Assembly: GCF_001889405.1 (NCBI RefSeq)
Contig: NZ_CP017921.1
Coordinates: forward strand, 1,192,057-1,256,056
DNA length: 64,000 nucleotides
Direction of reading: 5' to 3'
From: Methanohalophilus halophilus
GTDB lineage: Archaea; Halobacteriota; Methanosarcinia; Methanosarcinales; Methanosarcinaceae
In this document: piece after piece, positions 53,641-62,954 of the stretch
Layout of the letters: every line of letters starts with the position of its first letter
Position numbering within the stretch: the first letter of the stretch is position 1
The notes under the pieces: generated by a model
Database searches by the model: none
What the model was told of the DNA's origin: nothing
What the model saw: only the letters and a program-made list of their open reading frames with translations
Translations under genes and position numbers: made by a program

Positions 53641-54365
53641 TATGATACCTCATTGGATAATGTGCCTATGCCCTCAATGGTTACGTCTACGGAATCACCG
53701 GAATTAAGTTCACCCACTCCCTGAGGGGTACCTGTGGCAATTACGTCCCCCTTTTCAAGGGTCATGACGGAGGATATGAATTCTATCAGATAATCAACAT
53801 CGAATATCAATCTGGAAGTTGATGAATTTTGTCTGGTCATGCCATTAACACTGCACTTAATGTTTGATTCACAGGCATCGAAATCTGCCGCAGGAGTTAT
53901 GAAAGGACCAATCGGGGAAAAAGTATCAAAACCCTTTGCTCTGGTCCACTGTCCATCCTTTTGCTGGAGATCACGGGCTGTTACATCATTAAAACATGTG
54001 TATCCTTTGATGACACTTTGTGCACTTTCAGCATGAATGCCATGGCATTGCTGTCCTATGACAACAGCAAGTTCTGCTTCATAATCAACACGATTGCTGC
54101 AGGAAGGATAGATAATTTTTGCATCATGCCCAATTACAGAAGATGGGGGTTTCATGAAAATAATTGGTTCATCCGGGATGTCCATATCCAGTTCTTTGGC
54201 GTGATCAATATAATTCAGCCCCACACAGATAATTTTGGAAGGACTTGAAGGTGGGAGTATATCAAGTGAATTAAGATCGTAAACATCTCCCTCGGCAGAT
54301 GTTACCCTTTCATCCTGTACATTTCCCTCAAAACTCTCTGTACCGTGTTTGAATTTTCCGATCAT
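53640..54365 (-). CDS. Fumarylacetoacetate hydrolase family protein
   Basis: A divalent-metal enzyme of the FAH superfamily (hydrolysis, decarboxylation or isomerisation of a 2-oxo or enol acid). IICVGLNYIDHAKELDMDIP is the lid and first active-site segment. Metal ligands appear in DYEAELAVVIGQQ and in GYTCFNDVTARDLQ, and the C-terminal VIATGTPQGVGELNSGD is a family hallmark. 241 residues from ATG 54365; GTG 54374 is also possible. The true substrate in methanogens is unknown. Confidence 0.87.
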   Translation of the reverse strand: MIGKFKHGTESFEGNVQDERVTSAEGDVYDLNSLDILPPSSPSKIICVGLNYIDHAKELDMDIPDEPIIFMKPPSSVIGHDAKIIYPSCSNRVDYEAELAVVIGQQCHGIHAESAQSVIKGYTCFNDVTARDLQQKDGQWTRAKGFDTFSPIGPFITPAADFDACESNIKCSVNGMTRQNSSTSRLIFDVDYLIEFISSVMTLEKGDVIATGTPQGVGELNSGDSVDVTIEGIGTLSNEVS

Positions 54366-54427
54366 GTTATCCACTTGTTAATAATAAGGAGATGCATTGT
54401 CCTAGCAGACAAATTATGAAGATATGG

Positions 54428-54481
54428 TATAAATATAAATCCTTTTTCTTATCAATTCCGGCAAATGAGCGCCGGTTTGCC
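54428..54481 (+). promoter_or_regulatory. TATA box and hairpin directly before the start of an unknown gene
   Basis: A TATA-like GTATAAATATAAATCC at 54428-54443 is followed by GGCAAA 54460-54465 pairing with TTTGCC 54476-54481. The predicted transcript would begin at the hairpin and reach the ATG at 54487 five bases later. No Shine-Dalgarno is present. Either the message is near-leaderless or the hairpin controls translation. Confidence 0.4.
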
Positions 54482-54486
54482 AGAGT

Positions 54487-54873
54487 ATGACCAATCGGGA
54501 AAACTTATTTGACTGTTTGGAAAGAATACTTTATTGGGGAGTGGATATGAACGATCTTTACTGCATAGAAGAAAAAAATCATGTACTTAGGTATGTGAAT
54601 AACATCCCGATTTCGGGTAGATACAGGACCGAATTGGTACGATGGATCAATACCTACCTTGATGAAGAATCTGTCGAAAAACACCTTTCAAGCGCAAACG
54701 ATGCGTTTGATCTGTCGGTAAAACAGGCGGCTGAAAGGGATCTTGAACTAACCATCCTTTTTGCCAAAAAAGAAGATAGGACAAATTCAGGAATAATTTT
54801 CCTGGAAGGGGAATTGCTGTTTCTGTTTAACCTGCTCTATGAAAAAGTGAAGGCACAAAAACCTGCTGCCTGA
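54487..54873 (+). CDS. Conserved-looking small protein, unknown
   Basis: 128 residues, acidic, without signal peptide or membrane helix. The sequence is helix-rich (NLFDCLERILYWGVDMNDLY, VKQAAERDLELTILFAKKED) and ends in a hydrophobic helix FLEGELLFLFNLLYEKVKAQ. I recognise no family. It is isolated on the plus strand between two minus-strand operons, with its own TATA box but no ribosome-binding site. Coding is supported by length, composition and the absence of a better frame. Confidence 0.6.
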   Translation: MTNRENLFDCLERILYWGVDMNDLYCIEEKNHVLRYVNNIPISGRYRTELVRWINTYLDEESVEKHLSSANDAFDLSVKQAAERDLELTILFAKKEDRTNSGIIFLEGELLFLFNLLYEKVKAQKPAA

Positions 54874-54876
54874 TAA

Positions 54877-55653
54877 TTAAAAATGGCATTTGCAACCTGA
54901 AGAATCACGTTCATAATGTCCGAATTCAGATCCTTCAAGTTCACTGCCATTGAATACAGGGCCGTCCCTGCAGACACGCAGGCCTTCGGGATCCATACTG
55001 CAGGCTCCGCATACTCCTATGCCGCATTTGAAATACCGGTGCAGGCTGAACTCTGTCTTTACATGAACATCGCGCGTTTTCAAAATTTCAAAGACCTTAT
55101 ACATCATAATTTCCGGGCCACACACATATATCCTGTCGTAATCAGAGGTATCTGTTTCTGCCAGCTGGTCGGTCACAAAACCGCTCCGGCCTTCAGAACC
55201 GTCATCAGTGGTAATATCCACCCTTCCACAGGCAAAGCGTTCCCTGAACAAAATTTCATCACAGCATCTGGAACCCAGGATTGTGTGGCCTTCAATTCCT
55301 CTTGCCTTTATAATATCTGCAAGGGGTGCAATCGGTGCGGCACCGACCCCTCCTGCAATGAAAAGCACTTTTTCATCCTTTTCTGGGGGAGTAAAACCTC
55401 TGCCAAAAGGACCCCTGAGCCCCATATGGTCACCTATTCCAAGTTCGAACATACGGGAGGTGGCATCCCCTACTTTCTGGACGGTAATGGAATTCTTGCC
55501 GGACAAGGTCATAGGGACCTCATCGGTGCCGTGTACCCATACCATTACAAATTGGCCGGGGATGGCTGTCTCAAAATGTGTGTCAAAGAAAAAAGTACGC
55601 ACATTGGGTGACTCTTCGATAATTTCGGTTATTTTTGAATGAATGGGACGCAT
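54877..55653 (-). CDS. pyrK: Dihydroorotate dehydrogenase electron-transfer subunit
   Basis: FAD/2Fe-2S subunit that lets class 1B dihydroorotate dehydrogenase use NAD. 258 residues: FAD part with [13 protein letters not shown] part with [19 protein letters not shown] and [15 protein letters not shown]. The C-terminal cluster motif is [20 protein letters not shown]. It shares one base with the pyrD stop. A long antisense open frame (54916-55611) is a shadow. Confidence 0.94.
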   Translation of the reverse strand: MRPIHSKITEIIEESPNVRTFFFDTHFETAIPGQFVMVWVHGTDEVPMTLSGKNSITVQKVGDATSRMFELGIGDHMGLRGPFGRGFTPPEKDEKVLFIAGGVGAAPIAPLADIIKARGIEGHTILGSRCCDEILFRERFACGRVDITTDDGSEGRSGFVTDQLAETDTSDYDRIYVCGPEIMMYKVFEILKTRDVHVKTEFSLHRYFKCGIGVCGACSMDPEGLRVCRDGPVFNGSELEGSEFGHYERDSSGCKCHF

Positions 55654-56552
55654 CAGATCATCTCATGTGACAGGCCTGCTATATCTTCAGTTTTTGAATA
55701 GCCATACTTTTGCAGGTATGCATCAATACCTTTGTTTATTGTTTCAAAAATTTGCGTATCGTCATGTACAGCGGATCCGATCTCAACAGCGCTTGCCCCG
55801 GCAAGTATCATTTCAATTGCATCTTGAGGACAGGTAATACCTCCCACACCAATTACAGGTACATCAAGCGCTTTATACAGGTCATAAACACATTTTACAG
55901 CCACCGGTTTTACTGCAGGACCGGATAGTCCTCCAAAACGGTTGCCGAGTATCGGATACCCGGAATGGATATCAATGGCCATACCCCGCACTGTATTGAT
56001 AGCAACGACTGCCGATGCCCCTGCTGTTTCTGCTGCCCGGCCAATGGAAGTAATATCCGTAACATTGGGTGTGAGTTTCACCCATACAGGTACATCCACA
56101 GCATCAACTACCGAAGCCGTGATTTCATGTACCAGATCAGGATCAGTTCCCACCGAGGCCCCATAACCTTCAGCATGGGGACAGCTTACATTAAGTTCAA
56201 AACAATCAGGTTTTGAGGAAAGTAACCCTCTCGCAACTTCAGTGAATTCTGCAGAGTCCCCGCCGAATATGCTGGCAATTAACGGTGCATCCGTTTTGCT
56301 TTTCGCAATTCCGATTTCCTCACAGAAACCCGAGTAGGAAGGATTGGGAAGCCCCATCGCGTTAATATATCCACATTCCAGCTCCACCATGGAAGGATTA
56401 TTATGGCCTTTCTTGGGAACCGGGCCAATTGATTTGGTTACCAATGCACCAGCACCGTTGCGTCCCATTCTTGCAAGGGCTGCTCCTGTGGTTCCCATTA
56501 TACCTGAAGCCAGAATTGTAGGATTTTTGAGTTCTATACCTGCTATATTCAT
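55653..56552 (-). CDS. pyrD: Dihydroorotate dehydrogenase, class 1B catalytic subunit
   Basis: Oxidises dihydroorotate in pyrimidine synthesis with FMN. 299 residues: [20 protein letters not shown] at the start, [20 protein letters not shown] with the catalytic Cys of class 1B nearby, [15 protein letters not shown], and the phosphate loops [16 protein letters not shown] and [11 protein letters not shown]. It overlaps hemC by four bases, so pyrimidine and tetrapyrrole genes share one transcript. Confidence 0.95.
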   Translation of the reverse strand: MNIAGIELKNPTILASGIMGTTGAALARMGRNGAGALVTKSIGPVPKKGHNNPSMVELECGYINAMGLPNPSYSGFCEEIGIAKSKTDAPLIASIFGGDSAEFTEVARGLLSSKPDCFELNVSCPHAEGYGASVGTDPDLVHEITASVVDAVDVPVWVKLTPNVTDITSIGRAAETAGASAVVAINTVRGMAIDIHSGYPILGNRFGGLSGPAVKPVAVKCVYDLYKALDVPVIGVGGITCPQDAIEMILAGASAVEIGSAVHDDTQIFETINKGIDAYLQKYGYSKTEDIAGLSHEMI

Positions 56553-57484
56553 GAATGATCAATTATTTTTTGGGACAACTGGGAGATGGCTTCTTTTACC
56601 AGTTCTTTTCCGCCCATAGCAACAAGTTTCTGACCCAGCTCTTTAGCATGTTCACGATAATTATCCACGGGGATAATCTCGTCCAGACGGATGTCCCGCT
56701 TCCCGTCAAGGGATAATATCTCGGCACGTATGTGTATCTTGTTACCATTGTCCACAAATTCTGCAAATGAACCGACCGGTACAATACATCCGCCTTCCAC
56801 ATCCCTGATCACCAGTCTCTCTACCTCTGTAGCGATACGGGATTCAGCATGATCGATCTGGGAGCAAAGTAATTCCGCTTCCCCGCCTGCCAGGGTAACC
56901 ACGGCAATGGTTCCCTGGTTGGCCGAGGGACAGAAATTATCGGCGTCCAGTCTGTGACATTCGATGTCCCATCCCATGCGTTGTAGACCCGCTTCTGCCA
57001 GTATAATTGCGTCATACATACCGGATTCAAGTTTTTTAAGGCGGGTATTTATGTTCCCACGCAGGTCCTGGATATCCAGATCCGGGCGGTAGCGCAAAAA
57101 CTGGGCCCGCCTGCGCATGGATGTTGTCCCTACAATCGCCCCTTCAGGCAATTCGTCAAGGGTTGAACCATCGTTTGTGAGAAGTACGTCATGAGGAGAA
57201 TCACGTTCGATCACTGCTGCGATGGAAAGTTCTGCCGGTCTTTCAGTGGGTAGGTCTTTCATCGAATGGACTGCAATATCGATCTCCCCGGAAAGCATCC
57301 GGTCATCCAGTTCCCTCACAAAGGCACCAACGCCCTCTACCTCGTGGAGCGGGCGGTCTGTGAAGGTATCACCGCTTGTTTTTATGATCTTGCGGGTGGT
57401 GGGGAAACCGCGGCTATCCAGAAGACCCCCAACGGTCTTTGCCTGTGCAAGAGCCAGATCGCTTCCCCTTGTACCAATTATCAA
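56549..57484 (-). CDS. hemC: Hydroxymethylbilane synthase
   Basis: Polymerises four porphobilinogens into hydroxymethylbilane. 311 residues with IIGTRGSDLALAQAKTV at the N-terminus, HSMKDLPTERPAELSI, TTSMRRRAQFLRYRPDL, RGNINTRLKKLE, and the dipyrromethane-cofactor Cys in VEGGCIVPVGSFAE. It follows hemL by 14 bases. Uroporphyrinogen III synthase and methyltransferase genes are not in the window. Confidence 0.96.
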   Translation of the reverse strand: MIIGTRGSDLALAQAKTVGGLLDSRGFPTTRKIIKTSGDTFTDRPLHEVEGVGAFVRELDDRMLSGEIDIAVHSMKDLPTERPAELSIAAVIERDSPHDVLLTNDGSTLDELPEGAIVGTTSMRRRAQFLRYRPDLDIQDLRGNINTRLKKLESGMYDAIILAEAGLQRMGWDIECHRLDADNFCPSANQGTIAVVTLAGGEAELLCSQIDHAESRIATEVERLVIRDVEGGCIVPVGSFAEFVDNGNKIHIRAEILSLDGKRDIRLDEIIPVDNYREHAKELGQKLVAMGGKELVKEAISQLSQKIIDHS

Positions 57485-57498
57485 ATCAACACATCCTA

Positions 57499-58761
57499 TT
57501 ACAGGCAGGATTCATAAGCTTCAAAGGTCGCTTCCAGATCATCTTCGGTATGTGCCAGAGAGAGGAAATTCGTCTCAAACTGGGAAGGGGGTATAAAAAT
57601 TCCCTGATCCAGCATTTTATGGAAGAAATTAAAATAGCCTTCCTTGTCACATTTGAGTACATCCTGATAATTCGTTGGCATATCTCCAAAGAAGATCTTG
57701 AACATGGAACCGATACCTGAAACACTGTAATCCAGTCCTTTGTCAGTGACCATATCGGAAAGTCTGCTGCGTACATTCTGCCCCATCGTATTGAGTTTTT
57801 CATGAGCATTTTCCTTCTCAAGCACATCAAGCACTGCATTTCCTGCAGCAACAGATGCCGGGTGACCACTAAAAGTCCCTGCCTGGTATACCGAACCGGA
57901 AGGTGCTATCATTTCGATGATATCTTTCCTGCCTCCGAAAACCCCTATGGGCATTCCTCCACCGATAATTTTGCCCAGCGTTGTCAGGTCAGGTGTCACA
58001 CCATAATATTCCTGTGCACCGCCCATTGCAAGTCTGAAGCCGGTTATTACTTCATCGAATATGAGCAGGGTATCATATTCCTTTGTAAGTTTCCTGATCT
58101 CTTCCAGATAACCTTCCTGTGGCAATACCGGTCCGACATTACCCATTACCGGTTCCATGATGACAGCTGCTATATCATCGCTTGATTCAAGCAGGTCTGT
58201 CATGGCTTCGATATTATTATAGGGTGCCTGAAGAGTATGTTTGGTAAAATCCTGTGGTACACCCAGAGAGTCGGGTTTACCTAATGTGGAAGCACCTGAG
58301 CCGGCTTTGACAAGTACTGAATCGTGAGCACCGTGGAAACCGCCTTCTATTTTGACGAATTTGTTTTTTCCTGTATAACCACGTGCTGCCCGCAGGGCAC
58401 TCATTGTAGCCTCCGTACCTGTGGATACAAAACGAAGCATATCGATTCCAGGATATGCGGCTGCAATCCTTTCGGCCAGTTTGAACTCGGACTCAGTGGG
58501 GGTCCCATAGAGCCATCCCTTTTCAAGTTGATCACTTATTGCTTTCTTGACCACGGGATTTGCATGACCCAGCATATTTGGGCCGTAACCGAGGCAGTAA
58601 TCTATGTACTCATTACCGTCAATATCTGTAATACGGCATCCGGAAGCTTTCTCGGTGTAGAAAGGATAGGGTTTGATTGCTCGTACCGGACTGCTAACAC
58701 CACCAGGGAGATATTCCCTGGCCTTTTCAAACATTGCTTTTGATTTTTCCAGATTGACCAT
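57499..58761 (-). CDS. hemL: Glutamate-1-semialdehyde 2,1-aminomutase
   Basis: PLP enzyme forming 5-aminolevulinate by the C5 pathway. 420 residues from ATG 58761 ([17 protein letters not shown] upstream). Signatures: [57 protein letters not shown], the PLP lysine in [19 protein letters not shown], and [20 protein letters not shown]. Located between hemB and hemC as in other methanogens. Confidence 0.97.
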   Translation of the reverse strand: MVNLEKSKAMFEKAREYLPGGVSSPVRAIKPYPFYTEKASGCRITDIDGNEYIDYCLGYGPNMLGHANPVVKKAISDQLEKGWLYGTPTESEFKLAERIAAAYPGIDMLRFVSTGTEATMSALRAARGYTGKNKFVKIEGGFHGAHDSVLVKAGSGASTLGKPDSLGVPQDFTKHTLQAPYNNIEAMTDLLESSDDIAAVIMEPVMGNVGPVLPQEGYLEEIRKLTKEYDTLLIFDEVITGFRLAMGGAQEYYGVTPDLTTLGKIIGGGMPIGVFGGRKDIIEMIAPSGSVYQAGTFSGHPASVAAGNAVLDVLEKENAHEKLNTMGQNVRSRLSDMVTDKGLDYSVSGIGSMFKIFFGDMPTNYQDVLKCDKEGYFNFFHKMLDQGIFIPPSQFETNFLSLAHTEDDLEATFEAYESCL

Positions 58762-58788
58762 GTAATCACACCAATAAATTTCATTCAT

Positions 58789-59766
58789 TCATTCATTCAG
58801 TAATTGTGCCATTTCCTTGGCAAAGTAAGTAATTATCATGTCGGCTCCAGCCCTTTTTATTGACATCAGGGATTCGTACATGACTTTTTTCTCATCCAGC
58901 CAGCCCTGCTGGGCAGCTGCCTTGAGCATGGAATATTCCCCGCTGACATTGTAAGCCGCAGTTGGCATACCAAACTCCTGTTTTATCCGGTAGATAATAT
59001 CAAGGTATGGAAGAGCCGGTTTTACCATAACGATGTCGGCACCTTCCATGATGTCCAGTTCTACTTCCCGCAGGGCCTCATCCGAATTTGCAGGGTCCAT
59101 CTGGTATGTCGAGCGATCCCCGAAACAATAACATGAATCAGCAGCATCCCTGAAGGGGCCGTAAAATGCGGAACAGTATTTTGCAGCATAGGACATAATT
59201 GGCACATCACTGAAATTTCCCTGATCCAGGGATTGCCTGATTGCATCCACCATGCCGTCCATCATACCCGAAGGTGCCACCATATCTGCTCCCGCCCTGG
59301 CATGGCTTGCCGCGATCTCGCCCAGAATGGGTAGAGTCTCATCATTTATCACATCATGGGTTTCATTATCAATAATGCCGCAATGGCCATGGGATGTGTA
59401 TTCACACATGCAAACATCTGTAATCACAACCATGTCACCACCAAGTTCCTCCTTGATAGCCCGCGTTGCCTGCTGGACAATATCTTCATCCCCACAAGCA
59501 CTGCTTCCCTTTTCATCCTTGTCCGAAGGAATACCGAAAAGCATCAAAGAACTGATGCCCAGGTCCGCCACATTCCTGGCCTCATTGACAACTTCGGAAA
59601 GGGGTAACCTCAGAACACCTTCCATGGATGGTACTTCAACTATGGATTCTGCAGTTTCGTCAACAAACATAGGGTATATGAGGTCATCAACCCCTAGGGA
59701 AGTTTCACGTATAAGATTACCTATTTTTCCGTTCCTGAGCCTGCGCATTCGAATATTTGGGTACAT
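58789..59766 (-). CDS. hemB: Delta-aminolevulinic acid dehydratase (porphobilinogen synthase)
   Basis: Condenses two 5-aminolevulinates. 325 residues from ATG 59766. The zinc-site cysteines are in DVCMCEYTSHGHCG, so a Zn-type enzyme. Schiff-base lysines sit in SYAAKYCSAFYGPFRDAADS and DIVMVKPALPYLDII. The stop lies in a short run of TTCATTCATTCATTCA between hemB and hemL. Confidence 0.97.
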   Translation of the reverse strand: MYPNIRMRRLRNGKIGNLIRETSLGVDDLIYPMFVDETAESIVEVPSMEGVLRLPLSEVVNEARNVADLGISSLMLFGIPSDKDEKGSSACGDEDIVQQATRAIKEELGGDMVVITDVCMCEYTSHGHCGIIDNETHDVINDETLPILGEIAASHARAGADMVAPSGMMDGMVDAIRQSLDQGNFSDVPIMSYAAKYCSAFYGPFRDAADSCYCFGDRSTYQMDPANSDEALREVELDIMEGADIVMVKPALPYLDIIYRIKQEFGMPTAAYNVSGEYSMLKAAAQQGWLDEKKVMYESLMSIKRAGADMIITYFAKEMAQLLNE

Positions 59767-59781
59767 TGGTATCACAAGTCC

Positions 59782-61053
59782 TTATTTGCAATTTTCCTTT
59801 TCTTTTTTAGCATAGGGTTTGATGTTAAAAAGCTTGCAGGCCGAATCAAGGAAAGCCTCATCATTGTATTCAGCTGCATTGCGCAGCACCTTGGTAGGTT
59901 CTGCCAGAACCTTATTTGCTATGGCCCTTGTCAGGTCATCCAGGACCTTGCATTCCACATCCCCAATTGTGTGATAAGCTCCCAACCTGTTCACAGCCCT
60001 ATCCATCTCATGTTTTCGCAGAGTATATATCTGGCTGTAAAGTTCGGACAAAAGAGCGTCTGCTTTCTGTCTTTTGTACTGGTTAATGAGCATTTTGTAT
60101 TCTTCATCAATTATAGTTTCAACTTTCTTTGCCTCTTCCATTCTCATCTGTAGATTGCGCTCATTAATAACCCGAAGATTATCGATGTTACGCAGGATAA
60201 CTTTTGGAAGGCTTTCAACTTCGGGATCTATGTCCCGGGGACTGGCGATATCTATCAGCAGAAGATTATCGCTCCTGTTCATAAGGGATCTTTCCACTGT
60301 TGCTTTCTTCAGGACATAATGGGGAGCAGATGTAGCACTGATTATGACATCGGCCTGCTGTGTATAGCGATCAAGACTCACGAAATCCACGGCCTCCCCT
60401 CCCAGCTCATCTGCAAGTACTTTTGCCTTTTCATATGTGCGGTTTGCCAGATACACAACATTCATGTCCCTGTGCGATAATGCCCGGGTCACAAGAGTGC
60501 CCATCTCGCCGGTTCCAATTACAAGTATATTACGTCCTTGAAGGCCTTTTAACATTTCATCGGCAAGATCCACTGCAGCAGATGCAATCGATACGGAACC
60601 CCGATTGATGTTGGTTTCAGTACGAGCCCTTTTACCTACCTGGATAGCCTTGCTAAAAGCGGTCTCCAGGATTTTGCCCATGGTGCCTGCATTTTTGGAG
60701 ATGGTGAACAAATCCTTTATCTGTCCCAGGATCTGATCTTCTCCTATGATCATGGATTCAAGGCCACAGGAGAGCTTTAAAAGATGATATAAGGATTCTT
60801 CATGGTCATAAAATTCGACAATTCGGGAAGAAACCCCCATGCTTTTTGCAAAATGGAAAAGGACACTGCTTCCCCTGGGGGATACCACATACATTTCCAG
60901 TCGGTTGCATGTCTTAAGGACTGCACATTCGTACACGAGCTCATGGGAACTTAGCTGGGAAAGTATATCCTCGATTTCACCCTGCCAGGCATCTTCCATT
61001 TCCTCCACTGTTGCCTTTGCATGGGAAATAACCATGCTAGATATTTCAGTCAA
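59782..61053 (-). CDS. hemA: Glutamyl-tRNA reductase
   Basis: Reduces glutamyl-tRNA to glutamate-1-semialdehyde, the entry to tetrapyrroles. 423 residues from TTG 61053 with GGAGG six bases upstream. The catalytic Cys lies in AVLKTCNRLEMYVV, the SGLESMIIGEDQILGQIKDL motif is present, and NADPH binds at NILVIGTGEMGTLVTRAL. A helical dimerisation domain forms the C-terminus. It follows sirC by two bases. Confidence 0.97.
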   Translation of the reverse strand: MTEISSMVISHAKATVEEMEDAWQGEIEDILSQLSSHELVYECAVLKTCNRLEMYVVSPRGSSVLFHFAKSMGVSSRIVEFYDHEESLYHLLKLSCGLESMIIGEDQILGQIKDLFTISKNAGTMGKILETAFSKAIQVGKRARTETNINRGSVSIASAAVDLADEMLKGLQGRNILVIGTGEMGTLVTRALSHRDMNVVYLANRTYEKAKVLADELGGEAVDFVSLDRYTQQADVIISATSAPHYVLKKATVERSLMNRSDNLLLIDIASPRDIDPEVESLPKVILRNIDNLRVINERNLQMRMEEAKKVETIIDEEYKMLINQYKRQKADALLSELYSQIYTLRKHEMDRAVNRLGAYHTIGDVECKVLDDLTRAIANKVLAEPTKVLRNAAEYNDEAFLDSACKLFNIKPYAKKEKENCK

Positions 61054-61055
61054 TG

Positions 61056-61772
61056 TTATCCTCCGTTATTCGAGCAATGATCCAGCTGTTCTTTTGAATC
61101 GTCATCTGCGCTATTCTCAATCTGCTCCAACATTATATCGTATGCTATATTATACGCTTTTTCATAGGAATCTTCAAAAGCATCCCATATTCTGTCATCT
61201 TCAAGCACATCCCACAGAATTTGTTTCCTGAGGGGCTGGCTAGCAATCCGTTCTTTCAGATTAGTGCGTAATTCATCCTGCAGATGTGCCATATCTGCGT
61301 AATTAGGAGTGATAGTATGCTCGACTTTTATGCGCGTATATCTGGAAAGGGCGGGACTGTGCCCCAAAGTAGATATTCCAACAGTTACCGGCCCTCTTTG
61401 TATCACTGACGGGACTATAACATCCCCTTTGGAATCCACGGAATTTACAAATATATCCATGCCGGAAGCAATCCGGCTAATCTTCATATTCAGTTTTTGG
61501 TCACTTGTGGCCGGGATTACGATAAATGCCCCTTTAAGGTATTCATGAATTGTATCAGAAGACATTGCACTGATATCTGCCTGCACTATATCTATTACTT
61601 CAGAGGTATAAAGGGAAAGGATTTTTTCAGAAAAATCTTCACTTATAACGATTACTTCTCCATATTTATAAAAAAGTGATGCTTTGCGCTGGCCGACGTG
61701 TCCTCCTCCGAAAATCACGATTTTCCGGGAAGACAAATCAAGGAAAAGTGGCATATATCGGCGATCAGACAT
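61056..61772 (-). CDS. sirC: Precorrin-2 dehydrogenase (SirC/Met8 type)
   Basis: Oxidises precorrin-2 to sirohydrochlorin, the branch to siroheme and, through it, heme in this pathway. 238 residues: MPLFLDLSSRKIVIFGGGHV is the NAD loop, and RGPVTVGISTLGHSPALSRY is the conserved mid-section. No methyltransferase domain is fused. It sits between ahbB and hemA, consistent with supply of siroheme to the Ahb enzymes. Confidence 0.93.
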   Translation of the reverse strand: MSDRRYMPLFLDLSSRKIVIFGGGHVGQRKASLFYKYGEVIVISEDFSEKILSLYTSEVIDIVQADISAMSSDTIHEYLKGAFIVIPATSDQKLNMKISRIASGMDIFVNSVDSKGDVIVPSVIQRGPVTVGISTLGHSPALSRYTRIKVEHTITPNYADMAHLQDELRTNLKERIASQPLRKQILWDVLEDDRIWDAFEDSYEKAYNIAYDIMLEQIENSADDDSKEQLDHCSNNGG

Positions 61773-61795
61773 TATTGGTACCTCACATATTACAG

Positions 61796-62266
61796 TTACA
61801 GCCTTACACCTGTTTTCTTGAACTCATGCTCACTGAACAAAAGACGATAGTCATATATCCCGGTTGCATCTGCAATTTTCCCGGCAATTGTTTCACAGTC
61901 TTTTTTACTGTAAGAATGGACCATTGTAAAAAGATTGTATGGCCAATCAGGATATCTGGGTCGCTCGTAACAATGAGTTACTTCGCTAAAATTGGACATC
62001 ACTTTGCCTACATCTTCCACCTGTTCATCCGGTACATTCCAGATACACATGGCGTTGGCAGTTATGCCGATGGTACGATGGCCAATTGATGCACCAAAAC
62101 GACGTATGATTCCCTGGCTTTGCATTTCCTTTAGCCGATCTACAATTTCCTGTTCACTTAATCCCGTTTCTTCTGCGATTTTCTTGAATGGGGAATGGGT
62201 ATATTCGATTCCGTGTTGTGTTACTTCCAGGATTTTACGGGAAAGAGGATCAAGCTTATCGGACAT
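61796..62266 (-). CDS. ahbB: Siroheme decarboxylase subunit (AhbB type)
   Basis: One of two Lrp/AsnC-like subunits that decarboxylate siroheme to didecarboxysiroheme in alternative heme synthesis. 156 residues: winged helix SEQEIVDRLKEMQSQGIIRR, then RFGASIGHRTIGITANAMCI with His implicated in the family, and HCYERPRYPDWPYNLFTMVH. It overlaps ahbA by 11 bases with GGGGTGA upstream. Assignment of A versus B between the two paralogues is by order only. Confidence 0.88.
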   Translation of the reverse strand: MSDKLDPLSRKILEVTQHGIEYTHSPFKKIAEETGLSEQEIVDRLKEMQSQGIIRRFGASIGHRTIGITANAMCIWNVPDEQVEDVGKVMSNFSEVTHCYERPRYPDWPYNLFTMVHSYSKKDCETIAGKIADATGIYDYRLLFSEHEFKKTGVRL

Positions 62267-62711
62267 CGAATTTCACCCCTATCTTGAAAAGACGTTTTGT
62301 GGGTAAATCCAGTATAGGACATCCGGTTTCATCTACAATCTGCCTGATTATGGTGTCGAGGCGTTCACGATCTGCTGCAGATATGGTAAACCATATATTA
62401 TACTCCGCCGGGCGCAAATAGTTGTGAGAGACTTCCGGATGTTTATTAATGATTTCTCCAATCTCATGGGTTTGTGAATAGGGGGCTTTCAGGGCTATGA
62501 GGGTACTTGTCCCCCCGATCTTGCGGGTATTTATTATAGGACCAATGCGCCTCACGGCTCCCCGATTATTGAGTCTCTGCAGTCTTTTTAGCAATTCCTC
62601 TTCAGGAATATCTATCCTTTCAGCCAGTACTTCATAGGGATTAACGGAAAGGGGAAATTCAAGCTGGATCTCATTCAATATCCTTTTGTCCATTTCATCA
62701 AGCCGGATCAT
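62256..62711 (-). CDS. ahbA: Siroheme decarboxylase subunit (AhbA type)
   Basis: Paralogous partner of the next gene and of the same Lrp/AsnC-like siroheme decarboxylase family. 151 residues: LAERIDIPEEELLKRLQRLN, VRRIGPIINTRKIGGTSTLI and SHNYLRPAEYNIWFTISA. It is the first gene after a 243-base AT-rich spacer, which probably contains the promoter for the whole ahbA-ahbB-sirC-hemA-hemB-hemL-hemC-pyrD-pyrK run. Confidence 0.88.
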   Translation of the reverse strand: MIRLDEMDKRILNEIQLEFPLSVNPYEVLAERIDIPEEELLKRLQRLNNRGAVRRIGPIINTRKIGGTSTLIALKAPYSQTHEIGEIINKHPEVSHNYLRPAEYNIWFTISAADRERLDTIIRQIVDETGCPILDLPTKRLFKIGVKFDVR

Positions 62712-62954
62712 GGGAACTCACATTTATTCTTGAGAATAGAATAGGTTACGAGATGTAATCATGGATTATAATGTTTTCTTTCATATTATCTGGAATATTT
62801 GCAATAATGGTATTTTATACGGCAATCCAGTCCTAAATTATAGATTCATAGGTGGAAACCATATTATATGCTCAAAACAGTGACAGAAGGCAATAAAGTA
62901 CCGCATCTACTATAAAAAATAAAATGGGAATTTTCGCCCACTTAAAACCTGTTT

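Noticed and set aside
54916-55611. 231-residue plus-strand open frame
   Set aside because: Entirely antisense to pyrK, which has complete FAD, NAD and 2Fe-2S motifs; no homology features in the antisense product.
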